Assembly (NCBI RefSeq): GCF_047123815.1
Contig: NZ_CP138920.1
Span: 1,240,001 to 1,304,000 of the forward strand
Source: Maricaulis sp017643475
GTDB taxonomy: Bacteria; Pseudomonadota; Alphaproteobacteria; Caulobacterales; Maricaulaceae
Reading direction: 5' to 3'
Length of the DNA: 64,000 bases
How positions within the stretch are numbered: position 1 is the stretch's first letter; the number at the start of each line of letters is the position of its first letter. Of the stretch, positions 56,739 to 64,000 are shown in pieces. A program made the position numbers and the translations under genes. The notes beneath the pieces were generated by a model, which saw only the letters and a list, made by a program, of their open reading frames with translations, made no database searches and had not been told where the DNA came from.

Positions 56739-58952
56739 CTATGCCGTGATAGCGAAATGCGTGTGCAAACCGCCGACACTGGAGGGCGCGACCCAGACGT
56801 CGAAGTCACCGGGTTCCGCCGCGAAAGCACCGTCACGGCCATAGAACGCCAGCTCATCCGTGTGCAATTCGAAGCGGACACGATGGCTTTGACCCGGCTC
56901 GAGGTGAATACGCTCAAATCCCTTGAGCTCGCGCACAGGGCGCGTCAGGCTGCCGAAACGGTCCCGGACATAGAGCTGCACGATCTCGGTCCCGGCCCGA
57001 TCACCGGTATTGGTGATCGAAGCCTCGACCACAACACGCCCGCCGAGAGGCACGTGATGGCGATCAATCGACAGGTCGGCATAGTCAAATGTCGTGTAAC
57101 TCAGGCCGAAGCCGAACGGATACAACGGCAAATATCCGGCATCGAGATGAAAAGTCGTCATGCCCAGTGATGTCTGCTCGGCCCCACTGGGAATATCATC
57201 AATGTGAATGACCGTTTCCGGTGTCGCCGGACGCCCGGTCTGCTTGTGGGCATAATAGATCGGAACCTGGCCCGACATGGTCGGGAAGCTGACCGGCAGC
57301 TTGCCGCTTGGCACGCAGCGCCCGAACAGGGTATCCGCGATCGCCGGACCGCCCATGCTGCCTGGATGCCAGGCATAGATCAGTGCGTCGAATTGGTCGG
57401 CAATATCACCCATCGCCAGCGGACGTCCCGCCAGGATGACACCAATCACCGGCTTGCCCGCGCCTCGCACGTGCCGCACCAGGTCTGCCTGGACGCCCGG
57501 GAGCGTAATGTCTGCGCGACTGTGGGCCTCACCGGACAAGATCGCTTCTTCACCGATAAAGAAAATCGCCATATCGGCGGACTGTGCGGCTGCGAAGGCC
57601 GCGTCAAACTGTGATCGATCACGGCTGCGCGTCGTTTCCAGCGCGCGCACATGATCAATCTCGACCTCGCCCTCGAGCATGGCATGCAGAGCGGCCAACG
57701 GCGTGACGCTGCGGGCCGGATCACCGTCAAAGACCCAGGTCCCCAGCTGCTCAGCCGGCTCATCCGCAAGCGGACCGATCACTGCGAGGCGGTCAAGGCG
57801 CGTGGCGTCCAGCGGAAGGACGGCGTTTTCATTACGCAAAAGAACCAGGCTCTGGGCGGCGGCCTCGCGCACAAGCGCAAGACCTGACATGCGCGCCGGC
57901 TCCTCGGGAAGCACCGTGACATCACGGTCCATCAGCCCCGCCTGGATTTTCACGCGCAGCACATTGCCAACCAGGGTGTCGAGACGCTCCATCGGCAATC
58001 GTTCGGTCGCCACCAGCTCCGGAATATGTCGCTCGTAGACACCGCTGATCATGTCGATATCAACACCGGCACGGGCTGCGAGATAGGTCGCTTCGACATC
58101 GTTTTCACACAGGCCGTGAACACACAGCTGGTGGATGGCATCCCAGTCACTGACCACGGCACCATCAAAGCCCCATTCCTGGCGCAGGACCTCATCCAGC
58201 AGGAAATCGCTGGCGGTCGCCGGAATGCCGTCAATATCGCTGAACGACGTCATGAAGGTAGCGACACCGGCCTCACGTGCGGCCTTGAACGGCGGCAGGT
58301 AGACATTGCGCATCTCGTTCAGGGGAAGATTGGTGGTGTTGTAATCACGACCGGCTTCCGATGCGCCATAACCGGCAAAATGCTTGGCACACGCGATCAG
58401 GGTATCTGCCTCGCCGTTGGCACTTTCCTGGAAACCCACAACCATGGCCGCGCCCAGAGCACTGGCGAGGAACGGATCCTCGCCCAGGCTCTCCGCTACC
58501 CGGCCCCAGCGTGGATCGCGGGCAATGTCGATCATCGGTGCGAACGTCCAGTTGATGCCATATGCGGTCGCTTCCTGAGCGGATACACGCGCGCATTCGC
58601 GCACGAGACCCGGATTCCAGCTGGCGGCCTGTCCCAGCGGCAGGGGCGCCACGGTCTTGAAGCCATGGATCACGTCACGCCCGATAAGCAGGGGAATGCC
58701 ATGTCGGCTCTCGTGTATGGCGATATGCTGCATGGCGTTGATGGCATCGGGGTCAACGACGTTGATCACCGAACCAATGCGACCCGACCGAATGCCGTGC
58801 GCCAGGTCCTCGACCACGTTGGGGCCCGTGCACTGAACCTGGTTCAGCTGACCCACCTTTTCCTCGATCGACATGACCTCGAGAAGCGAACCGATCCGCG
58901 TCTCCACATCCCGTGCCTTACCCAATGAATTCATATCCCGTGCACTACTCAT
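56739..58952 (-). CDS. bglX: GH3 beta-glucosidase, BglX-like, no signal peptide
   Basis: 737 residues from ATG 58952; GTG 58973 is also in frame. MSIEEKVGQLNQVQ, AKHFAGYG, nucleophile Asp in AVVSDWDAIHQL, then the alpha/beta sandwich and a C-terminal fibronectin-III-like domain (LYPFGFGLSYTTF onward). Typical BglX is periplasmic, but no signal peptide is seen here, so this one probably cleaves imported oligosaccharides in the cytoplasm. Downstream of the GPH transporter and GH16. Confidence 0.9.
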   Translation of the reverse strand: MSSARDMNSLGKARDVETRIGSLLEVMSIEEKVGQLNQVQCTGPNVVEDLAHGIRSGRIGSVINVVDPDAINAMQHIAIHESRHGIPLLIGRDVIHGFKTVAPLPLGQAASWNPGLVRECARVSAQEATAYGINWTFAPMIDIARDPRWGRVAESLGEDPFLASALGAAMVVGFQESANGEADTLIACAKHFAGYGASEAGRDYNTTNLPLNEMRNVYLPPFKAAREAGVATFMTSFSDIDGIPATASDFLLDEVLRQEWGFDGAVVSDWDAIHQLCVHGLCENDVEATYLAARAGVDIDMISGVYERHIPELVATERLPMERLDTLVGNVLRVKIQAGLMDRDVTVLPEEPARMSGLALVREAAAQSLVLLRNENAVLPLDATRLDRLAVIGPLADEPAEQLGTWVFDGDPARSVTPLAALHAMLEGEVEIDHVRALETTRSRDRSQFDAAFAAAQSADMAIFFIGEEAILSGEAHSRADITLPGVQADLVRHVRGAGKPVIGVILAGRPLAMGDIADQFDALIYAWHPGSMGGPAIADTLFGRCVPSGKLPVSFPTMSGQVPIYYAHKQTGRPATPETVIHIDDIPSGAEQTSLGMTTFHLDAGYLPLYPFGFGLSYTTFDYADLSIDRHHVPLGGRVVVEASITNTGDRAGTEIVQLYVRDRFGSLTRPVRELKGFERIHLEPGQSHRVRFELHTDELAFYGRDGAFAAEPGDFDVWVAPSSVGGLHTHFAITA

Positions 58953-59006
58953 GACGGCTATCCCGTACTTCACTCAGGGGCGCAGAACGCCACCCCGTAC
59001 CTGTTG

Positions 59007-60482
59007 TCAGTTATTGGTTTCCGCGGCGGTTTCGCCTTCACCGGTCTTGCCTCGACGGGCCTCAAGCTCGGCGCGCACCTTGGCTGCCGACTCGCGGCTG
59101 ATATCCAGCGTGGTGACCAACCAGATCGCGATCAGATAGAAGCCCACCGGGATGACCACATCCCAGACCCGCAACCAGAACAGCGTCGACTCGGCCTGGT
59201 TTCCGCCCAGCGCCTCGTCGAATCCAGTGCTGGCAAGCAGATATCCACCCAGCGCAATGGCGACACTCTGGCCGAGCTTGACCACCCACCAGAAAATCGA
59301 TCCGAACATGCCCTCACGACGCTGGTGCGTCCGCAACTCGTCCATATCCACCACATCAGCGACCATGGACGGCATCAGGGTGAACAGACCACCCAGGCCA
59401 AAGGCCATTAGCGGCGCCGCGAAATACAGCAACCACGGCGCGGTCGGGTCATAGAGGAACCATTTCAGTCCATACCCCAGAGCCGCGATACCGATCGCGA
59501 TCCCGAACATCTTGCGCTTGCCGACCTTCGTCGCCATCCAGGCAACCACGGCGACAGCCACGAAGGAGAAGGCGATCCTGACGGAATCGACAGCACCATT
59601 ATGTGCTGCACCGGCCTCGATATCGCCCGAGAACACGTAGTAAGCGACAACATAGAACTGGAAGGCGGCGATCATGATGAAGCCGTTGAAAACCAGGAAG
59701 GTCGCTGCGCACAGCTTCAGGAATGGGGTAAAGGAAAGCGCGGAGCCGAACCCTTTCATGAAGTCCCAGATATTGCCGATGATGCCGCGACGGTCCTCAC
59801 TTGATTCCTCAAGCTCGCGCGCGGCCACGTCGGCCATGCGTTCGCGCAGGAAGACCGCAGGCACGGTGCCAAAAAGCACAACCAGCGCCGAGATACCCCA
59901 GGCGATCACCGAAGTGCCCTGAACCATATTGTCGAACAGGTTCTCGTTCTGAGCCCAGAACACCAGCCATGGCGGGATGAAATACGCCAACTGGGCAATG
60001 AAATTCTGAGTGCCCATCAGCAGGTTGCGCTGGTCATAGTCCGGCGTCAGCTCGTAGCCCAGTGCCACCCAGGGCGTGGCAAAGAACGTATAGGCGAGGA
60101 AGAAGATGAATGAGCCTATGAGGAAGTACCAGAAATAGAACATTTCCGTCTGTCCCTCGGGCAATTGCCAGAGCATGCCGAAGGCGATCGCGGTGGCGAT
60201 GGCACCAAAGAAGATGTACGGCCGGCGGCGCCCCCAACGAGAGCGGGTGCGGTCGGACACATAACCAACAATCGGGTCGGTCAAGGCGTCAAAGAAACGT
60301 GGGAGGCCGCCAAGGAGCCCCACCAGGACCGGGTCCATGCCCAGACCGATGTTCAGGACGACCATCATCGCACCGATCGAGCCTGCAAGCAGATTATTGG
60401 CAAAGGCACCGGAGCCGTAGGCCAGTCTCTGCAGGAAGGAAATACGATCTTCCGGACGCGTTTTTGCAACAGATTCAGTCAT
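59007..60482 (-). CDS. GPH-family (MFS) sugar transporter
   Basis: 491 residues with 12 predicted membrane helices. Glycoside-pentoside-hexuronide features: LVGLLGGLPRFFDALTDPIVGYVSDRTRSRWGRRRPY near residue 55, and a second-half MVADVVDMDELRTHQRREGMFGS. It should import a glucoside or beta-glucan oligosaccharide by cation symport. It lies 34 bases upstream of the cytoplasmic GH3, its likely downstream enzyme. ATG 60482. Confidence 0.92.
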   Translation of the reverse strand: MTESVAKTRPEDRISFLQRLAYGSGAFANNLLAGSIGAMMVVLNIGLGMDPVLVGLLGGLPRFFDALTDPIVGYVSDRTRSRWGRRRPYIFFGAIATAIAFGMLWQLPEGQTEMFYFWYFLIGSFIFFLAYTFFATPWVALGYELTPDYDQRNLLMGTQNFIAQLAYFIPPWLVFWAQNENLFDNMVQGTSVIAWGISALVVLFGTVPAVFLRERMADVAARELEESSEDRRGIIGNIWDFMKGFGSALSFTPFLKLCAATFLVFNGFIMIAAFQFYVVAYYVFSGDIEAGAAHNGAVDSVRIAFSFVAVAVVAWMATKVGKRKMFGIAIGIAALGYGLKWFLYDPTAPWLLYFAAPLMAFGLGGLFTLMPSMVADVVDMDELRTHQRREGMFGSIFWWVVKLGQSVAIALGGYLLASTGFDEALGGNQAESTLFWLRVWDVVIPVGFYLIAIWLVTTLDISRESAAKVRAELEARRGKTGEGETAAETNN

Positions 60483-60517
60483 GATTTCGTCCTATCTTCC
60501 CGCCCGCCGGGGACGCT

Positions 60518-61498
60518 TTAGTGGGCGCAGGCCTGCGCGGTTTCGAGGTCTTCGGGGCAGTCGTAGACACGTACCCAGTCCACCAGGAACTGCCGCGGAT
60601 ACCCGTCATAATCCACACCACCGGCGGTATGGCTTTCCGCCAGATGCCCGCCGATTGCGAGATTGAGGATCAAGTGGAAACGCTGGTCGAACGGCGCGTT
60701 CGGATTGCCATCTGCGAGCGGAGAATCCGTGCTCCACTCGTCTGGAGTCAGGCTGCCGTAACTCTCCCCGTTGAGAAACCACTCGACACGACCTTCCGTC
60801 CACTCGATCGCGAACACGTGAAATGTTTGCTCACCATCCGAGCCGGTCGGCAGGGTTGTGCGGCGGTTCTGATAACGGTTGTGGGGCCAGGCTCCGCCGA
60901 AATGCAACGTGCCGAACATGCGGTTCTCAACCGGCCCGTCGCAATCCTCGCACGGCGCACCAAGATTGACCGCTTCGAGAATATCGATTTCGCCCGAGAG
61001 CGCCCAGCCACCGTAAACTTCATCCGTGGGCAGCATCCAGATGGCCGGCCAGGTCCCCTGTCCTTCAGGCAGTTGGGCGCGAACCTCGACACGGCCATAT
61101 CGCCAGTCCCCCATTCCGGCCGTATTCAAACGGGCAGAACTGAAGGGTTGGGTCTTGATCTCGTCACGCTGTTCCGCGGTCAGATCATCCATCAGGCGGG
61201 CAGGCCAGGCGGGCCCGGTTGTCTCTTCGAGATGCGCCTCAATGACCAGGCAACCGTTCTCGAGGCGGGCATTGCGTTCCGAGGCCGTGTAACACTGACG
61301 CTCTTCATTGCCGCCACCCCAACAGTCGACTTCCCGGGTCCAGCGATCAGGATCGAGGTTCGCCCCGTCAAACTCATCCGACCAGACGAGTCGCCAATCA
61401 CCCGCGCCCGCGCGCTGGTGATCAATGCCACCACACTGAGCCCAACTCATTGAAGGTATTACAATACTTGCCGCAAGGGCCAGCACGATACGTCGCAC
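60518..61498 (-). CDS. GH16 endo-beta-1,3-glucanase (laminarinase)
   Basis: 326 residues from GTG 61498, chosen because GGGGAGG stands 7 bases upstream and a clean signal peptide follows (MRRIVLALAASIVIPSMSWA). The GH16 jelly roll has LVWSDEFDGANLDPDRW at its start and the catalytic GEIDILEAV (nucleophile and acid Glu). HFGGAWPHNRYQ and FDQRFHLILNLAIGG are typical of the laminarinase branch. Secreted enzyme that cuts beta-1,3- or mixed glucan. First gene after the LacI-2 gene, with a palindrome in between. Confidence 0.93.
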   Translation of the reverse strand: MRRIVLALAASIVIPSMSWAQCGGIDHQRAGAGDWRLVWSDEFDGANLDPDRWTREVDCWGGGNEERQCYTASERNARLENGCLVIEAHLEETTGPAWPARLMDDLTAEQRDEIKTQPFSSARLNTAGMGDWRYGRVEVRAQLPEGQGTWPAIWMLPTDEVYGGWALSGEIDILEAVNLGAPCEDCDGPVENRMFGTLHFGGAWPHNRYQNRRTTLPTGSDGEQTFHVFAIEWTEGRVEWFLNGESYGSLTPDEWSTDSPLADGNPNAPFDQRFHLILNLAIGGHLAESHTAGGVDYDGYPRQFLVDWVRVYDCPEDLETAQACAH

Positions 61499-61602
61499 AG
61501 CCACACCTCCCCATAAATTTCCGCCGCCCGTTTTCGGTGCGAATTTCCCCCAGTAATCCCTGCGCAGACAAGGCCTGTCAACAAAAATGTCCAACCTTGT
61601 CA

Positions 61603-61618
61603 TTTTGCATCTGCAAAA
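61603..61618. promoter_or_regulatory. palindrome upstream of GH16, possible LacI-2 operator
   Basis: TTTTGCA-TC-TGCAAAA, perfect 7-bp arms, 105 bases before the GH16 start and 27 bases after the LacI-2 stop. It is unlike the sites assigned to LacI-1. The stem is A+T-rich, so an operator is more likely than a terminator. Confidence 0.5.
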
Positions 61619-61644
61619 AGGAAGAGGGCGAGAGGTGCCGGAAT

Positions 61645-62661
61645 TCAGCGCGGCGCCGCCGTCGATTTGCGCAGGATGAACTCGTAGTCGAGCGTTATGA
61701 CCTTCGCGGCCGGCTCGGCATCACTGTCTGCATCGCGAGCGGCCAGGTAGTTGACCGCGGCCTTGCTCATCGCTTCATAGGGCTGGGCAATGGTCGTCAG
61801 AGTTGGCCAGATCGTGCGGGCAATGGCGACATCATCAAACCCGACCACCGACAAGTCCTGGGGCACTTGCAAGCCGAGGCGGCTGGCGGTGAAGTAGACG
61901 GCTGCAGCCATCTCATCATTGGATGCGAATATGGCGGTTGGCCGATCAGCGGTATCGAGCAGGTCTTCTGCCGCCTTCAGTGCATGTTCGAAGGTGAACA
62001 TGCCACATCGAATCCAGTCGGAACGGATCTCTGCCTGCCCGTGTTCCCGCAGGGCAGCGACGAAGCCCTCCTCGCGAAGTGTCGAGGACACGTGATCCGG
62101 AGCCCCTGCAATATGGCCGATGCGACGGTGGCCCAGGTCCAGCAAATGCCGCGTCACCTCATGAGCGGCCGCGTAGTCATCCATGCGCACCGCCGGGATC
62201 GTTTTGGATGACCTGGCCGGAGACACGAGGACAAATGAAACGCCGCGCTCAACCAGGCGTTCGTGCAGGGCCGAAGCGCCGCTGAGGGGCGGGACCAGAA
62301 TCATGTTGCGGACGCGCGTGCGCGAGAGAAATGCGCTGAGCTGCCGGTCCCAGTCCGCAGCCTCCTCGTCGAACAACCCCCCGGCCAGAAAATAGCCAGC
62401 CTCGTCACAGGCTTTCAGCGCGGAATGATGAAACCGGCTCTGGAATCCACTGCTCGGATCACCAAACAACATGCCGATGGAACGTGACCGGGCCGACCGC
62501 AATTCCCGCGCCGCATGGCTTGGATTGTAGTCCAGCTCCTGCATGGCCTGCTCGACGCGCTCACGCGTCGTTTTGCGGACTTTCTCCGCATCATTCATGA
62601 CCCGGGACACGGTCTTGACCGAAACGCCGGCCCTTTTCGCAACATCGAAGATATTCGACAT
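61645..62661 (-). CDS. LacI-family transcriptional regulator 2
   Basis: 338 residues from ATG 62661 with GGAGGG upstream. HTH region MSNIFDVAKRAGVSVKTVSRV and hinge HAARELRSARS, then the sugar-binding domain with FASNDEMAAA and LSVVGFDDVAIA. Paralogous to LacI-1 but with a different recognition helix (SVKTVSRV against SPMTVSRV), so a different operator is expected. It probably controls the GH16-transporter-GH3 group, and perhaps GH17. Confidence 0.92.
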   Translation of the reverse strand: MSNIFDVAKRAGVSVKTVSRVMNDAEKVRKTTRERVEQAMQELDYNPSHAARELRSARSRSIGMLFGDPSSGFQSRFHHSALKACDEAGYFLAGGLFDEEAADWDRQLSAFLSRTRVRNMILVPPLSGASALHERLVERGVSFVLVSPARSSKTIPAVRMDDYAAAHEVTRHLLDLGHRRIGHIAGAPDHVSSTLREEGFVAALREHGQAEIRSDWIRCGMFTFEHALKAAEDLLDTADRPTAIFASNDEMAAAVYFTASRLGLQVPQDLSVVGFDDVAIARTIWPTLTTIAQPYEAMSKAAVNYLAARDADSDAEPAAKVITLDYEFILRKSTAAPR

Positions 62662-62759
62662 GAAACCCTCCACGAGCCGATGCGGCCCGTTCTCCCGATC
62701 CGATCACAGTCCTGCAGACCAGAACCGTTGCCGTTTGGCAAGCTGACCGCCGGACGCAC

Positions 62760-63713
62760 CTACAGCCGGTCGCGGAACAACTGGGCCATCACCGGCTTGG
62801 GGCGCCTGTCCAGCCGGAATAAACCCCAGTGCTTCTCGGGCTCATCCGGATCAGAAGACCCTTTCCAGGGTTCATCAAATGCCTCGAAAACAAAGGTCAG
62901 GATGCCCTCGGAATTGGTCCAGTTCATCAGCTGCTCGTAATAGATTCGCTGCAAATCCTCGTTGGCATTGCCCGGGTCGATTCCGCGACCGTTCGAGCGC
63001 GTGGTCCATCCGGCCTCGGTAATCACCACCGGCTTGTCCGGGTAACGCCCCTTCACCGCATAGTAATTCTCCTGGGTGTAGGCGAGTGCCTCTTCGATAT
63101 CCTTGTATTCCCAGACCGGATAAGTGTGCACGCCGAGCAGGTCCAGATGCGCTGCGAGAGGACGCAGCTTGTCCGTCCAGGGCACGTAGTTCTCGCAGAA
63201 TGTCACCGGGTGCCGGGCTTTGCGGCCCAGCTGTTTGGCAAATTCGATCAGCCGCTCGACGGGGACCATATGGTCATTCCAGTCCACACTGGCCTCATTG
63301 CCGATCGAAACAGCCATAACTTCCCTGCGGTAGCGGCGTGAGAGCGCAGCCATGCGGGCGAGTTCCTCGTTATTGGCACGCCGATTGGCCGCCAGCACCG
63401 CGTCATCATAGACCCCGCCCCACGGGCAGCCGGGGTTGCTGACTTCCGCCCCCAGTCCCATGCCGAGCATGACCTGGAGCGGCAGACCTTCGTCGCGGAT
63501 GACCTTGAGCACCGTCTCGGCGTGCTGCGTGCAGTCATAAACCCGCAGATAGCGCCAGTGCTGCACGAGGATCAGCAGATCCTCGCGGATCTGGTCATAG
63601 CTCGGGAAAACGCCGGACGGTGGACTTTGCCCCTCCCGATAGCCGGAATAGCAGATCGCATTTGCATGCGGCGGCGCAAACCGGCGCCGGTCGGAAGAGA
63701 GAATCCCAAACAT
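62760..63713 (-). CDS. GH17-like glucan beta-1,3-glucosidase, copy 2
   Basis: 317 residues. ATG 63713 overlaps the upstream gene's stop (TGATG). The family start ANAICYSGYREGQSP, strand LRVYDC, acid Glu in VSIGNEASVDW, VHTYPVW and nucleophile Glu in VVITEAGWTTRS mark a GH17 barrel of the bacterial type. No signal peptide, so it probably acts on imported beta-1,3-oligosaccharides, by hydrolysis or transfer. The C-terminal region repeats the FEAFDEPWK ... HWGLF pattern seen in the preceding gene. Confidence 0.85.
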   Translation of the reverse strand: MFGILSSDRRRFAPPHANAICYSGYREGQSPPSGVFPSYDQIREDLLILVQHWRYLRVYDCTQHAETVLKVIRDEGLPLQVMLGMGLGAEVSNPGCPWGGVYDDAVLAANRRANNEELARMAALSRRYRREVMAVSIGNEASVDWNDHMVPVERLIEFAKQLGRKARHPVTFCENYVPWTDKLRPLAAHLDLLGVHTYPVWEYKDIEEALAYTQENYYAVKGRYPDKPVVITEAGWTTRSNGRGIDPGNANEDLQRIYYEQLMNWTNSEGILTFVFEAFDEPWKGSSDPDEPEKHWGLFRLDRRPKPVMAQLFRDRL

Positions 63714-64000
63714 CACATACTGCAGTATTTCGGCTTGCCGTCCTTGTCCCACAGCCCCCAGTAGGCGCCGACATCGCCCTCTTTGGCAACCTTCCAGGCT
63801 TCATCAAATCCCGCGAAATAGAACAGGTCGATGTTCTCCTCTCGTGTCCATTCCACCGCATCGATGAAATATTTCATCGCATTGATGCGGGACGGGACGG
63901 CACCGCGTTCACGCGTACCGATATTCGGCCAACCGGTCTCGGCGATAATGACCTTCTTGCCCTCGGCAACCCGCTGGGCCCGTCGATACATCTCGCGCAT
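63713..64000 (-). CDS. GH17-like glucan beta-1,3-glucosidase, copy 1 (partial)
   Basis: Only the last 95 residues are in the window. They contain the GH17 nucleophile region VIIAETGWPN and the C-terminal FYFAGFDEAWK ... YWGLWDKDGKP, parallel to copy 2. The gene enters from beyond base 64000. Its stop overlaps the start of copy 2, so this is a tandem, coupled pair. Confidence 0.82.
   Translation of the reverse strand: MREMYRRAQRVAEGKKVIIAETGWPNIGTRERGAVPSRINAMKYFIDAVEWTREENIDLFYFAGFDEAWKVAKEGDVGAYWGLWDKDGKPKYCSM

Noticed and set aside
1..64000. CRISPR arrays, tRNA or rRNA genes, insertion sequences and integrases
   Set aside because: No regularly spaced repeats, cloverleaf-like segments or transposase motifs were noticed by eye; a covariance-model search was not possible.

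Overview
The window looks like chromosomal DNA of a marine, stalked-type alphaproteobacterium, most like Maricaulis or another Maricaulales/Caulobacterales member. The support is high G+C, large TonB-dependent receptors (one of the Xanthomonas/Caulobacter type), tryptophan-halogenase-like flavoproteins beside receptors, lipoproteins with LAAC lipoboxes, and a polysaccharide utilization locus run by LacI-type repressors. This assignment is inferred from gene content and protein style. No rRNA, tRNA, CRISPR array, integrase or insertion sequence was seen.

Left part (1-15.4 kb): a two-component pair (a partial response regulator and a frameshifted sensor kinase); a nucleoside salvage group (tdk, a CNT-type nucleoside transporter, nucleoside hydrolase, ribokinase); a second sensor kinase that looks 5'-truncated and abuts a MarR-like gene fragment; a flavin halogenase-like gene convergent with a sulfotransferase and a TonB-dependent receptor; a csaA-like gene with two in-frame stops; and a secreted alpha/beta hydrolase.

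Middle part (15.6-35.1 kb): six tightly coupled genes (KAS III/OleA-like, NAD-dependent epimerase/dehydrogenase, metallo-beta-lactamase-fold hydrolase, F390-synthetase-like adenylating enzyme, Rieske oxygenase, BtaA/DUF3419-like aminocarboxypropyl transferase) that look like an uncharacterised lipid or small-molecule pathway. Its last two genes carry three single-base frameshifts. Then come the alpha-2-macroglobulin/PBP1C pair, a fused alpha-keto-acid dehydrogenase E1 coupled to a divergent acyltransferase, and aconitase B.

Right part (35.4-64 kb): one large beta-glucan utilization locus. A TonB-dependent receptor and a lipoprotein GH3 diverge from four consecutive halogenase-like flavoproteins, one of which lacks the catalytic residues. 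Next are a LacI regulator, a sodium/solute symporter, GH9, a second lipoprotein GH3 and a lipoprotein with an ADP-ribosylglycohydrolase fold. Last are a cytoplasmic GH3, a GPH-type transporter, a secreted GH16, a second LacI regulator and two GH17 genes. The likely flow is: GH16 and GH9 cut mixed or beta-1,3-glucan outside the cytoplasm, the receptor imports oligosaccharides, lipoprotein GH3 enzymes trim them, the two transporters carry products across the inner membrane, and cytoplasmic GH17 and GH3 finish. Near-identical palindromes at two divergent promoters suggest the first LacI protein controls receptor, halogenase and GH9 genes together.
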